This document shows, one piece after another, positions 26,980 through 40,710 of a stretch of DNA of 64,000 nucleotides (the first letter of the stretch is position 1; every line of letters starts with the position of its first letter). The notes below the pieces were generated by a model. That model was not told where the DNA came from. It worked only from the letters and a program-made list of their open reading frames with translations, and did not search any database. The DNA lies in NCBI GenBank assembly GCA_963277665.1, contig OY728165.1, positions 1,761,082,772 to 1,761,146,771 of the forward strand, read 5' to 3'. This DNA is from Viscum album. Its lineage: Eukaryota > Streptophyta > Magnoliopsida > Santalales > Viscaceae. Position numbers and translations under genes: made by a program.

Positions 26980-29269
26980 TATAACAATCACATGATTTCA
27001 TGAAATATTTTATTTATATATTTTTTTAATTCTTCAATATCTTACATTATAGGAAATAATGATTTTAATTGAATCAAAAGATAACCATACTATAAAAGGA
27101 CCATTATAAAAAAGTCGTTAAACTTTTAAGGATAAATATAATTAACTTATGAAAAGGTATGGTGAATTTTTTGACCAGAAATTATTTATAAAAAATTTAA
27201 ACCAATTATATACATGTGTTTTTTATTTATAAATTAATTGAATTCAAATTAGTAATTTAAATTAATGAAATATATATATTTAATATTTAATAAAAAAATT
27301 ATATTCACAAAGTAGATATTTTAGTCATAGTGTATGATTAGACGCTATCTTATGAATAAAAATATATTCTTTTTCAAAAGTGATATTTATCCATCTTTTA
27401 ATGGAGAACCACTTTTAAATTAATATTTTATCATGTTGATAATTTTTATATGAGACTATGAACCTATTATTTTGATGTGTGATATATGAAAATACATTGG
27501 TTGAATATTTTATTTTATTCTTATTAAATTAATGTTTCGATAATAGTAAAAATAATGTAAATTTTAATTAAAAACAACTTTTTCCATAAAAAGAATTTTT
27601 ATTGCAAGATTATTTTAATAAATGGTTTTAAATAATAAACATATTATATTTTTATTAGTTAATATTATTTAGCTCAATGGAGTTAATTTTACATTAAATT
27701 CAGATGTAAAAAATACAATCTTTTGCAATGTTTTAACATTTAGAACTCGTTCTCTCATTCCAAAAAGTGGAATAATTTTCTATTAATTAGTCAATATTAA
27801 TTGTTTTCAATTTTTAAAAATTTAATAAGTATTTTAAATTAGTACATCCAATTTATGTGAATAGAATTATTTTATTGTTGTTCATGATAAATGCAAACTT
27901 TACAATTTTTTTAAATTTTGTAAAAGGGTAAATAATGTATTTAAGTGCACGATTAATATTATAAAATTACGCTAAAAGTTATAATAATGTCATTGGATTA
28001 TTATTATTCAACCTAAATAAAACATGGGTCTAAATGGTATCTATTTTAATACAATTGGATTAGATTAGGACATGAAATATAATTTATTTAATGAAAACTA
28101 TAATATATAAGACACAAATTATAATAACTATTTTTTTTATAAAAATTATTTATAGAAGATAAATTCGATTATAATTACTCATTGGAATGATAAAAAAGGT
28201 GTTGATTATCATGGGAATTTATTTTTGATTTTAATAATAAAAGTTGTTACCTTAATGACATTTACTTTGATGATGTGAAAATTATTTAATTGATGAGAAA
28301 TAAGTAAAATAACATTTTTGAAAATGATAATAACGTTCAAAGGACCCAAACACCTGAACAAATAATAATTGTTGAGTATATATTGTCCATAATCATCCAT
28401 GGGTAGATTGAGATACCATTTGGGTCCCTATAAATTGTATTGTGAGACATATATTATTTAATTTAAAGTGTTATTTGTGTTTTCACATTCCTAATTTAAT
28501 ATGAATAACATTTTAAATGATAGATTTTATAGAAGATAATTTAAACTACAAGTATTATTCTGATATATTGTATATTTATCTTCTAAATAATATTTTATTT
28601 TTAATTTTTTCCAAAAATAAGTATATTAAATAATTTTTCAATATTGATGTAGTATTAATTTTATAAATGAGTGTATCAAATATTTTTTTTTGAAAAATAT
28701 TAAGATAAATATAATTTTGAATAATTAATATTCCCAAATAAATTTTTACATAAAAATAACCCCATAGAAATATAATTAAATATTTTATTCAATGATAACA
28801 AGGCATCTTAATATTTTTAATAATCAATTAAATGAATATTTTGGAAATTTATGTTATTGAATGTTAATCAAAATAATGTTTTATTAAGTTATTTAATATA
28901 CATGAAACAATTTTAAAAATAATTAATAATTTTTGTATGGTCTATAATATTCAAAGGTATTTAATTATTATCTAATTTAAATAATGTGTGAAATATTTAA
29001 TCATTCAATATTGAAATAATTGATACCCGAGTTAAAAATTAAATAGAATAATGAATAGTTAGTTAAAATGATAAGGCCTTAAGTGATATATTTTTTTAAT
29101 ATATATTGGATGGTAAGATTACAAACATATCACATAGAATAGTCAAAATGGGTCATTTGATTGGTTTTTTTATGCTGTTTGATTTTATTATAAATTAATT
29201 TGTTTAGAGATCCCAAACTTTCTCCTCACCACAATTATAAAACGGAACCTCCATTATCAACTCTTCAAT
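26980..29269 (+). repeat. G3 5' LTR, first part
   Basis: Collinear with the G3 3' LTR starting at 58155: shared landmarks include GGATAAATATAATTA, TGGTGAATT, CCAGAAATTA and ATATTTTAGTCATAG. Further in (around 28050-28195) it matches the reverse complement of the G1 LTR, for example GGATTAGATTAGGACAT and AGATAAATTCGA. The LTR start TGTAATAACC has decayed to TATAACAATC. It is cut at 29269 by the copia insertion. Confidence 0.8.
29265..29269. other. Target-site duplication TCAAT, left
   Basis: TCAAT immediately precedes the first base of copia LTR1. The same five bases follow LTR3 at 51261-51265. A 5-bp direct duplication is the normal footprint of an LTR element, and it ties LTR1 and LTR3 to a single insertion event. 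Confidence 0.75.
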
Positions 29270-30830
29270 TATTTGGACCAAAAGTTGCCCATATAACCTG
29301 AGAGTGGGGGGGGGGGGTGAATCCGGGAAAGCATATGATATTTTCTAAATTTATCTTGCCCTGCTGGATCGTGAGCTCTATGTTATAAGGGTCACGTTGT
29401 TTTCTATTATGTGCCTACGATGATCACTTATTTTTATATTTATCTGATGGTGATAATTTAGATGTAATGCAGGGATGCAACCAGGAAGACACATAGATTT
29501 TTACTTGGTTCTCCCTCATTGGGATACATCCAAGGAGCATACAACGGCGATGTGCCACTGTACCAAATCCACTAAATGTCAATGCCAATAATGATTAGGC
29601 TTGATAAATTCTATGCATAGGATCACACCCTTTACAATTTTTATGGTTATCTGACTGCATCCCAAGGGTCACTCCCTTTTCCTCTCTCTCTAGCTCACAA
29701 CAAGTAGAAAGGGTTTCCTTCTTCCTCATACATTTATCACTGCACGTGGAACGGATCCACTAACATTTTATAGACATATATGACTATTCACATGAATGAA
29801 TACACAAATCCTCAACTATTTATAGATTATTTTTAATGTACATCATTTATCCATAGATGACTACCACTTAGCAAATAAAACACTAGGAAATTCCTTAGGA
29901 AAATATTTTGCAAATAACCCTAATTCACGAAGCTCCCGATTTCGTAAAGCTCAAACAAGCCTAAGAGAAGCTCCTACATTTTCATGAAGAACCTTCATTT
30001 ACATAGCTTTGGCTATCACGAGCTCAATGCATCATATAGTGACATCCTTCACGAATCTCACATAGCCAACATGGAGAACACTAATTTCATGGATCTAAAT
30101 TAGTTGTGGTGAAGATCCCCTCTATCATGAAACACACGTCCTTCACAAAACAACTTCTCAGGCTGAGGGAAATATATTTTATTCAAAAACATTGTACTTC
30201 TTTCGATGGGGTTGATGCCTATTTATAGGTGATTCCACCGATCCTCTAACCTTACTCATGAAGTCAGCACCACGTCATCACAAATCATGATCATCTGAAT
30301 TTTCCATCGGTATTATCTCAATTTCGCGAAGCTCCACGGAAATTTTCCGATCGCAGAGCTCGTTGTAATCGCAGAGCGTTCCATCAATTACGTCGATCCT
30401 CCACAGCGATGTTCCCTTACATTTCCCTTCAACTCTGCGCTTCGCGATGCTCATTGTAATAATGAATAACATTGTCAATATTCTTCTTGGCTTCACTAAA
30501 TCCAATCCCTGAAGCATATCTTCGGGATAGTCCTGAATTTGTCATATTTTGATGAGATCGTCATTGGAATCCATATTTTGAGATTCTCATCAAACTACAA
30601 CTTTTTGTGGATCCCCAAAAATTTGGAAAATGCAGATAAATGATGCCACCTTGTATCTGTTCACTTGTACCGCATCCAGATTATCAATTCCATTATAATG
30701 GTTCATTTTCAACATGGATCATTAGAAACATCTATAGAACTTAAAAATTATACATGAAATCTACATTATCCAAAAACACAAGCAACCCAAAAATGCTACA
30801 GTGATACCTTGACCGATTTTTTTCACCACA
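29270..30830 (-). repeat. Copia LTR1 (3' LTR of C1)
   Basis: On the plus strand it opens TATTTGGACC (LTR3 has TGATTGGACC) and ends CACCACA before the polypurine tract. It contains a 12-base G run (29306-29317) and many scattered copies of a GAAGCTC motif, often preceded by CACGA or CGC (29937, 29975, 30326). The 79-codon minus-strand open frame at 30278-30517 lies inside the LTR and has no known domain. Confidence 0.85.
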
Positions 30831-30831
30831 A

Positions 30832-30844
30832 TATCCCCCTTTGG
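30832..30844 (-). other. C1 polypurine tract
   Basis: On the minus strand CCAAAGGGGGATAT precedes the LTR start TGTGGTG, close to the AAAGGGGGAGAT seen in plant copia elements. A matching tract lies beside LTR2 at 37448-37461. Confidence 0.75.
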
Positions 30845-31479
30845 GTTTATTGACAACTCTTCTCATAATGATTCTCAACACATTGATACCTCCCTGAAAC
30901 TCATTACATCATCACCCAGCCTTAGCCTCTTGAGATTCAGATAAAGATCAATGATTCACTCACTAAATACTCTATGCCCACGAGAGAAATTCTAGGCTTG
31001 AGAAACAAGAGTAGTATGGAAAGTTCATCAATGAATCACATCATGTCAGACTCCAACAGTTGACATCCATTTTATACGAATCTCTAAACTGATACCAATT
31101 TTTGAACCCCACTAATACTAATTGGTGATAGCTGTAAACGTTCTCTCACCATTCCAACATCACTTTTATATTTTAACATGTTCCTCAGCTGTCTGATATC
31201 TATGCATTGATCGATGACTTATAACATCTTCATATTTAAAAACATTAACCTCATTCCATAGCTCTCCCTCTATCTCGATGCTCCACCTATCAACTTCTAC
31301 CCATGTCTTTGAATAAGACATTTTCACCATTAATTAGCCATAGTTTCTCCCCCTTCCGGAGTTACTATTTTTCCCCCTTTGTCAATGAACCCAATGGTCA
31401 CTCCTCTAGGGTCTAAGACATTGAAATGATCATATATGAGAACAGTAGAGAAAAACAAACCATACCTCTAGGACAAGGG

Positions 31480-34400
31480 GATGGGGGTCCCACATCCAGA
31501 TTGTTTCAAGTTCGGGGAGATTAATGGACTCCCAGAGCTAGCCGATATCACTCAAAAGATTCCTTAGGAAAGGCCTTGGTCATAATTTCTTCCACATGTA
31601 GTTTTTTAGAAACATAATCCTACTACACTATTCCATATTAACACTTCTCCTTGATTAAGCCGTATTTTATCTCAATGTTCATTTTCCTGTATTGATGGAC
31701 GTGATTTTTTTGAGATTTATAACACATGAGTAATCACACACGAATTCTATTAGAGACTTCACTTACATACATATATCATCAAGATGCTTCTTCATCCAAA
31801 CTAAATGTGTGCATACATTATTAGCCATAATATACTCAGCTTCGTTGGTGCTTAATGAAATGCAATCTTGATTATTTCATTTCCAAAAATACACAGAACA
31901 CCAAGATACAAAGAACCTCCTGACATTGGTATCCAATCATCCACTGATTCATCTCATTCTGCATTAGTATATCCCAATAACATTGACTGAGATTTGACAC
32001 TATATATTAGGTCGAAATCCAATTTTCCCATGATATAACAAAGTATTCTTTTCACTGCAAGCATGTGGATTTATTCGGGATTACTTTGATATCACACTGT
32101 ATGGAATGTGGTGAAAACAATACCAGGTCTCGTCGCTGTTAGGTACAGTTAACTCCCAATAGTCTTCCTATATTCTGTGATATTAACTTCCTTCCCATTA
32201 TCATATTTTGACCATTTAATCTGGATTTCAACTATAGTATTCATATCCTTGAAATTTTCCAATCGAAATCTTTTCAGAACCTCTTGGAATATTTGGATTG
32301 GGAAATGGATGTGTCATCCCTTCCTTGTGTCAACTGTAGACAAAGTAAAAATGTCATCTCACCCATCATAGACATTTCGAACTCATGTTTCATGAATTCT
32401 AAAAAATGTCTCCATTATGCATCATTTAATACATAAAATATTTGGTCATCAACAAAAACCAGTACCATCATCATTTGATTAATGTTGTTGTTTTTAAAGT
32501 GAATGTAATCAAATCATCCATGATGGAAACCATGTTTCATCAAATACTGATCAAGTCATGAGTACCAGGCTCTTGGTGCTTGTTTTAGCACATATAACAC
32601 CTTATTTAGTAGTCAAACCTTGTTCTCATCCTCATGAATAATAAAACCATCTAGCTACTCGATATACACTTCTTCCTCCATAATCCCATTCATGAATGCC
32701 GATTTGATGTCCATTTGAAACACATTGATCTTTCATTTCATTGTAATGGCTTGGAATAGTCTAATTGTATCCAGGCATGCAAACAGTTCAACTGTATCAT
32801 CAACATATATTCTCTCAATCTGGTAGTATCCTTTGCACAATAGTCGTGCTTTGGTCTGAATCACTATGCCAACTTAATTCATCTTGTTGCGATGGACCTA
32901 TTTTGTCCCGATGAAATTATTACCTACTTTCCTAAAAACTATCTCTCATAACTAGTTCTTCTCAATCCAATCTAGCTCTTCATTCATTTCCTGAACACAT
33001 TTTTCATCTTCAGCAGTATCACAAATCCAATTATATACTACATGTGTTAGGTATGATGTTTGCTTTAGAATCCTCAACATTTTATGTCTGCAGTAGCACT
33101 ATCTGATTACCAATCATACCATTCAATCCAATTATAGCTTGGTTCATTGAATTTCATGCTGATATTCAGTTGACATCATCAGGGTCATTATTAGTATCTA
33201 CTCCGGAAATAGAATTTTCCTCTTCTACTACCCCTGAGTCTCTTGCAGTTGACTGGGACATTGATATATCCCCCCATTATGTCCAACTCTTCCTATTGAT
33301 AGGCCCAATGTATTTACCCACAATCATTCTCCCTCTCCTTCATCATTTATTGTCATCAGACACTTAGTATTGAGCCATCAACCAACTCTCTAAACCTACA
33401 GAGTAGGAATTAAGTGTGGCAAACATGAGATAAGGTTAATAACCCAATCAATTACTATTGTGCTATTTTTCACCCCCTCTTCTTCAAATTTGACACATGA
33501 TTTCAGTTAATTGATACACTAAACCATATCACTTCTCCACATTGAATCTTTAGATGGCACTACCAATTTGATCATGTCTCCCGGAAACATGAAACATTTT
33601 ATTAATAATTTAAAAACAATTTTATTCATATGGATAGGGGAACTTCTATAATCATCATCATGATGATTGCAGTTGATCTAGATGGGTCAACACATTGAGT
33701 ATTCCATGCAGAGCATCACACTCCTTCCATGATAATTTGGTTTGCCTAGCCAACTTCAACTTCTCTGGCCAAATGACTAAGCATTCATTACCAACATGCT
33801 GAGTCTTTTTTTTGATATTTAGATTTTGTAGGCCTGTAATATCTCACCATTTTTGGTTTAACCCCACTAGTACACATTTATGTGTTTGATGATCCAAAAA
33901 ATTCCATTTCCCTTGATTCCATATATGAGTAGGAATATCTCTTATTGTTATCTCCCCTTACTCCTTCCTCTATTATAGTGATCATCCTATGTCCTCCACT
34001 TCCCTCTGTGGCACATGACATGGGAATTTTTCAATACGTTCTTCGTTCATTACTCTTTTATCATATATATGAGTCACCACACAATTTTACACTGGTGGTG
34101 TGCCCTCCACTGAACATGCATTCTTTTTACTCATAGCTAGAGTTGATCTCCCCTTAATCTTCTAGGTTAGTTCGCATTCTCTCCCCAAGAGCTATTTGGA
34201 GTTTGATAGAGGAGGTGAAAAATACATTTTTTTAATAAACATCTGAATCCCGTGATGTAGAAGTCATGTTTTTCAACCAATCACTTGGTATTCTAGTGTT
34301 GGATTTTTTATTGTACACAATTGGAGTTGAAAATTTCCTTTCAATATCCTGTTCTTTTCCAGCATCCTTCTACTTTCAATGTCTTTCCAAATTCCCATAA

Positions 34401-35780
34401 CGAGAATATAAAAAACATCTTCTATCAATGGCATAACTCATTTCATCATTTTTCTTCCAATATGTTGATGAAGCCTGAGTTCTTCTTCATACATGGATAT
34501 CGTGAGAATCTTGACACATAATCAAATTGTGTCCCATACATCCATAGTAATAGCATCTAGTGAATGTTCTCCTTGGAGAGACTCCTCTCTCTGACTTCTC
34601 ATGATTCTTCTTCTTATTCTAATATTTCTTACAGTTTCTATTTTCAAAGACTAAAATGTATTATTGAGACTATAAACATAATCTTGATGTATGACCACAA
34701 ATCCCACAAAAATAGAACATGATATCATTGATTCTTGTATAATACTTTTTAGGTCTATCACCAATACAAAAATGGTTTTTATTGTCTCTGGAGATTTTAA
34801 TATCTCTATTCCTATCATGCATAGGAGTGGGATCATCATATCCAATTCCAGATGTTCCAAAAATGGATGCCCTTTGGGATTATACAATCCTTTCATGCTT
34901 CTCCCCTGAAGTATAATATTTTTGTTTAATTTCATCATCCCCAGAATAAGGATAATAAAATAATTAGTGTAAGGCATCCATCAACCTGGCCTTATCATTC
35001 AAATTAGACTTTACCATTTCCTTGTTGACTAACTCTAGATCTTCAACTAGTTGCAGAATCTTCGTATCCCTTTATTTAAGATGATAATTGATTTCACTTA
35101 TGATATTAATTCCACTACTCATATCATATTTTAGTTCTCATGTGAGCTTATCTAACATATCACATTTCTCATTTATTTTTAATTTTTCATCTGAAACCGA
35201 ATCAGAGATAGATGCATTCTCTTGTTGTTTTCTTTGATTCTTCTGAACTATTTCATATAGCTGTGTAGCAAGAGCATCATTTAATGCTTTTAAATTATGA
35301 ATTTCATCAGTTTTCAGATTCATTCCCTTAACATCACATTTGATCTTTTCTATCATTATAGACAGCCTTTGAAGTTCTTCGGCTTGGGAATCATTATTAT
35401 ACCACTAATCTATAGCCACATAAATACGCATTTCATTGAATCTTCTTATTTTTTTGTCCTCAATTTCTAGTACATGTATCCAAATATTTTTAAATTTGAC
35501 TTTTTCATCCAATTTCAGATCCATTTCCATTGTCATATCGATATCATCTAACAATGGACTTCATGAAACATCATCATCACCTGTAGATTCAGCATCACAT
35601 TGAAATTCAAGTACAGCACTCGTTCCTATAACATTATTAAGTGAATATACCTTTTCCATATATGATTCATCGATGCATTCCTTCAGCAAGTTGATTGATT
35701 ACATTAGTTGAATCACATATTTTTCATAAAAACTTCCACATTGAGGAATACCATTAGACTTATGCTTCTTCTTTGTTGTT
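31480..35780 (-). pseudogene. pol: C1 copia polyprotein relic
   Basis: Many stops and shifts break this minus-strand polyprotein. From its N-terminal side: a coiled-coil stretch, best open at 35356-35138 (MIEKIKCDVKGMNLKTDEIH onward, rich in K, E, N, Q); SIFGTSGIGYDDP near 34840; Cys/His knuckles near 34705-34730 (CGICGHTSRLC) and 34520-34570 (CYYYGCMGHNLIMC); an integrase C-terminal signature LDHQTHKCVLVGL near 33860-33900; an RT beginning KARLLCKGYYQIE near 32850, with FQMDIKSAFMNG near 32700 and catalytic FVDD at 32445-32456; and RNase H with LSTNEAEYIMANN near 31820-31850. The capsid domain present in C3 is not visible between primer site and coiled coil. The order and motifs fit the SIRE/Maximus group. 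Confidence 0.78.
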
Positions 35781-35883
35781 TTTCCATTTGTCCTAACACA
35801 ACCAGATAAAAGTATAATGAATCGTAAACCAATGAAATCAACTAACCTCTATCATAGAATAAAAATCTGAGAAATAAAACCTT

Positions 35884-35896
35884 CTCTCTAATAACA
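35884..35896 (-). other. C1 primer-binding site
   Basis: The minus strand reads TGTTATTAGAGAG two bases after the LTR end CTCACA, a decayed match to the initiator-Met primer site TGGTATCAGAGC. It marks 35899 as the inner edge of LTR2. Confidence 0.6.
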
Positions 35897-35898
35897 CT

Positions 35899-37447
35899 TG
35901 TGAGAACTAAAAGCTCCCTAGATACCCTGAGGGGTGGTGAATTAGGATATGGATATTCTATTTTTAATATTCTTCTTACCCAACATGATCATGTCATCTA
36001 TGTTTTAAGGGTAACTTTTTTTTCTTATGTTTCTATATTGATCACCTCATTTTATTTTTATCTAATGGTGATGTATTAGATGAAATGCAGGGATGCATCC
36101 AAGTAGACACCAATATTTTTACTTGGTTCACCCGCACTGGGATACATCCAAGGAGAAAACAATGGCGATGTGCCGTTGTACCAAATCCACGAATTCTCAA
36201 TGCCAATAATGTTCTGGCTAGATCACTTCTATGACCTCGATCACTACCATTACAATTATTGGGTTTAGCTCACTTCAGCCCAATGGTCACTTTCTTTTCC
36301 CCCCTCTCTAGCTCAATGTCGGTAGAAAGGATAACCTTCTTCCGATTCATTTTCTCACTTCATTTGGAAGGGATCCACTCATAGTTTATAGAACTGTAGG
36401 TTTCTTCAGTTGAATGAATACATGAATCCTCAACAACTGATAGTTTCTCTATTAATGAATAGATGTCTTCTATATATGAATACCACATTTCCATTAAAAC
36501 ATTGGGTAATTCAATTTGAAATACATTATCAAAGCAACCTAATTTTTGAAGCTCCTAATTTCACAAATCTCAAACATGAATTAGCAAAGCTCCTTCCTTT
36601 TCTGGATTCTCCTGCCATCATGGAGCTCATGCTTTCATAAAGCCCAAGGCATCACAGAGTGACCTCGTTCGAAAATCTCACTGAGCCAACACGGAGCACA
36701 CCACTTTTGTGGAGATAAATTAGCCTCCATGAAGATCGTCTCTTTCGCAAAGCACACTGCCTTCACAATTAACCTTCAAAAGATGAGAGAAAAATATTTA
36801 CTTCTAAAACTCACTACTTATAACACGGGGGTTGAGGCCTATTTATTGGAAATTCCACCAACCCTGGGACCTTCCATGTGAATTCAGCGCTACAACATCA
36901 CATATCCCGAGGCTCCGAATTTTCCATCGGAATACTCTCAATTTTTTGAAGAACCACATATATTTTTCAATCACAGAGCTGTTTATAATCACGGATTGTT
37001 CTGTCTATTACTTCGCACCACCACTGTGATGTTCCCTCACATTTCCCTTCGACTCTTCCATTCACGATGATCGTCGTAATCATGTGGAACACCGTCAACA
37101 ATATTCTTGTCTTCGAGAAAACCTATCCATCTAGCCTATCATCACAAAACTCATTAATTTTCCATATTTTGATGATATCATCATAGAAATCCATATTTTT
37201 TTATTCTCATCAATGTCTAAATTTTTTGTTATCCCCAGTAATTTATAAAACACTAGAAAAAATGCCACCTTGTATCTTTTCTTTTGTACCACATCTAGAT
37301 CGTCGATTCCTTTGTCATGGTTACTTGTTAACATGAATTATTAACAACATATATGGAACTAAACAATTCTCCTTGAAATCCTACATTGTAAAAAACACAT
37401 GAAACCCAAAAATGTTGTAGTGACACCTTTAGAGATTTTTCCCAACA
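35899..37447 (-). repeat. Copia LTR2, shared by C1 and C2
   Basis: Collinear with LTR1 and LTR3 over its full length, from TGTGAGAACTAAAA to CCCAACA. On the left it abuts a primer-binding site (as 5' LTR of C1), on the right a polypurine tract (as 3' LTR of C2). It therefore serves two internal regions. It lacks the long G run of LTR1 and LTR3, having only four G at that site. Confidence 0.85.
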
Positions 37448-37461
37448 ATGTCCCCCTATAT
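37448..37461 (-). other. C2 polypurine tract
   Basis: The minus strand reads ATATAGGGGGACAT directly before the LTR start TGTTGGG. It shows that LTR2 also acts as the 3' LTR of the element on its right. Confidence 0.7.
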
Positions 37462-38099
37462 GTTTGTTGATAACTAATCTCATAATGAGTCTCTTCACTT
37501 TGATTCCTCTCTGAAGATCTTTCCATCATCGCCCAACCATCACCTCTTGGGATTCAGATAGAGACCAAGGATTCACTGAACACATATTCTAAGCCCACAT
37601 GAGTAATTCTCGGCGTGAGAAACAAGAGTACTATGAATAGTTCATCAATGAATCACTTCATGTCAGACACCAAAAATTTTCACCGATCTAATAAAAATCT
37701 CCAATCTAATACCAATGGTTGAACCACACTAACACCAATTGGTGATACCGGTAAAAAATCTCTCAACATTGAAACATCATTTTTCTTCTCTTATCATGAT
37801 CCTCAGCTGTCGTGATATTTATGCACTGATCGTTCACGTCTAGCATCGTCGGATTAAAAAAACCTCTCCCCTATTTTGTATCTCTCCCCCTATCGTATTG
37901 CTCCATCTGTCTTCTTCACCTCGTGCCTTTAACGAAATAATTTTATACCTTAATTATCCCCAGTTTATTCCCCTTCAGTAACTATTTGTCCCCCTTTGTC
38001 AACAAAACCAAAATTCACTCCACTGGGGTCTGAGACATTGGAAATAACACATATGTGAACAGTAGAAAAAATCACACCATACATGTATGAGAGGGGGAT

Positions 38100-39094
38100 G
38101 GGGTCCCACATCCACATTTTTTATGTGCGGGGAGTCGACTTGACTCCCAGAGCCAGCCAGTGCATCTCAAAAGCTTCCTTGGGTAAGGCCTTGGTTAGAA
38201 TGTCTGCCACCTATAGATCTGTAAGAACATACTCCAACTTAATGATACCATGTTTACCCTTCTCCTTTTAAAATGATACTTTATATCATTGGTATTTGTC
38301 ATTGAGTGATGGATGGGATTTTTTCTATGATTTATAGCACATGATTTGTCGCACAATATTTTGATCGGAGACTTCCCATCCACGCCCATATCCTCAAGAC
38401 GCGGCTTCATCCACAGTAATTTTGTGCATGCTAGAGTGTCCGAAATATACTAAGATTATTTGATTCTTAATGAAATTAAATATTTCTTATTTCTTATCCA
38501 TGAAATATAAAAACCTACATGATATAAAGCGCCTCCTGATGTTTATTTCCTATCATCCACTGAACCAGCCCAATCTGCCTCTGTATATCCCAATAACTGT
38601 GACTGAGATTTGTCACTATATATAAAGATGAAATCCATTGTTCCCTTGATATAATGAAGTATTCTTTTCACTGAAATCATGTGGCATTCATGGGGAATGC
38701 ATTGATTTCATGCTTCTTGGAATATGGGAAAACCAATATCAGGTCTCCTCTTTATCAGATGTAGTAAACTCCCAATAATCATCATGTATTATATTATATT
38801 ATTTAATTTGAAATTATCATCTTATGACAATTTCATCTAGATTGTAACCAGAATCTTCATATCCTTGTAATATACCAATACAAATATTTTTAGAACTTCA
38901 TGGGAATATTTGTATTGAGGTATGAATGTGTCGTTGTTTTTTTGTGTCACCTATAGACAAATGAAAAATGTTACCTCAACAATCATGGACATTTCGAACA
39001 CATGTTTCATGAATTTGGTAAACTGTATGTACTATGCTTCATCATATCTGTAAAATATCATTTAATCAAAATAAAACATCACTATCACCCTTGG
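38100..39094 (-). pseudogene. pol: C2 copia RT/RNase H relic, C-terminal part
   Basis: Collinear with C1 31480-32475. The open piece 38410-38195 carries KILCDKSCAINHRKNPIHHS and then NDIKYHFKRRRVN, the very typical end of copia RNase H (CDNxSAIxxxKNPxxHSxxKHIxxxxHFxRD). Weaker RT sequence follows up to 39094, where the LTR of G2 interrupts it. The five bases before the break (CTTGG) would be one half of the G2 target duplication. Confidence 0.78.
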
Positions 39095-40710
39095 TGTAGA
39101 GTGCCTAATCTTGACGTACATGGACATTAAATTACTTTTGCAGAATAATTATTACAAAACAAAAACACGAACACAAGGACCGTAATAGTTTAATGTCTTT
39201 GGAAACATGGAACTTAATCTTCTAATCATGGTGAAATATCTTCAACATCTCCCATAAAGATATTTCCCTTTTTTTGTACAAAAAACGTTTCTTTATATGT
39301 TGGGGAAAAGAACACATTAAAAAGCTGAGCTCAAATGCTCAATAAGGGTAAGCATGGATAAAATAAAACATACCATGTACAGTTGAACTTAAAAACATAA
39401 ACATAATGTTTAAACATCAAAAGCTTGATAAATGACATACAACATGGAATTACGTAAGGCATAGATCATAAAGAAACATTATGAATGAAAAAATAGCATG
39501 GGAATAAAACATGTAATTGTGGAATCCATTAATCACATGTAATGATTTCTATAGTAGCCAAGGCATTGCTTCCAAGACCATCTTAGTGGACAAAGTCCCA
39601 TTCTGAATCGAGTTCACTCCTCATTTGAGTCTTGTAACACTGAACCAGATTAACTTACCATTCTATCCATGTCTATCTCATGAGATATAAAATCTTTACC
39701 CAATGCATTTGTGGGAGATATAGGTCCCACACATATCATAATAAAATTATTCTTACTTGTTCCACAACATAAACATAAATCATTAATCATAACCCAAAGA
39801 ATAAAATGGGTTTCATAAACATCATTCCATCATCACTTAATACATATAAAAGAAATGGACATAATTTCATAATAATTAATGTGAAACCATGTAAATCATA
39901 GAGAATTTATACTTGAACCATACAAATATAATGTCATCTTAGATGGATAGTGGTTTTGATAAAACACTTGAAATGAATTATTGAGGAAAATATCCTTTCT
40001 TCTTCAAAATCCATTTCTTTTCACAAAATGTCATGAAATTTTAAAAGAAAAAGATTTTGTTTAAAATAATAATGAAATATTTTTGAGGAAGCATCATGAA
40101 AACCAGGATTTATAAAACCGTAAAAATCCTTTCGTGCCGTATAAGTTAAAAAAACATTCTTCTCATACTTTTTCCGGAAAAGTCAAAAAGTACCTTGTAA
40201 CGTAAACAAGAATAACATTCCTTGGATACCATGTAGTAAAAGACAAAAATGGGTAAAAAGGACATTAAACATAAATGAAAACACTTTTACAAAACATGGA
40301 CATGGACGATAGAAATAACCCTAGAAAATACTTACCTATAGGCAATCTCAGATAAAAATGAGATCTGCAAAATTATCACTTACCATAGGTCCGATATGCT
40401 TCGTACGTATCCAAACCTCCTGTATAATGATTTAAATAATGTTATTGACTTATTATAGAATCATATTAAATGTTATGATATCATATATGGTTCACTTATG
40501 ACTTTATATTACCCATTCTTTTGTAAATTCCATGTTAAAGAGCGTTTTGGGTAAAATCGTTTCATTTGTCGTCTGTGTTTTGACTTGTAATTATTAATAT
40601 GATTACATAGATCATGATTACATACATCCAGAATGTAAAACATGATTTATATATTATATATATTCAGAATATACATATATATAAAAGATCGATAAATGGA
40701 AAGAAATACA

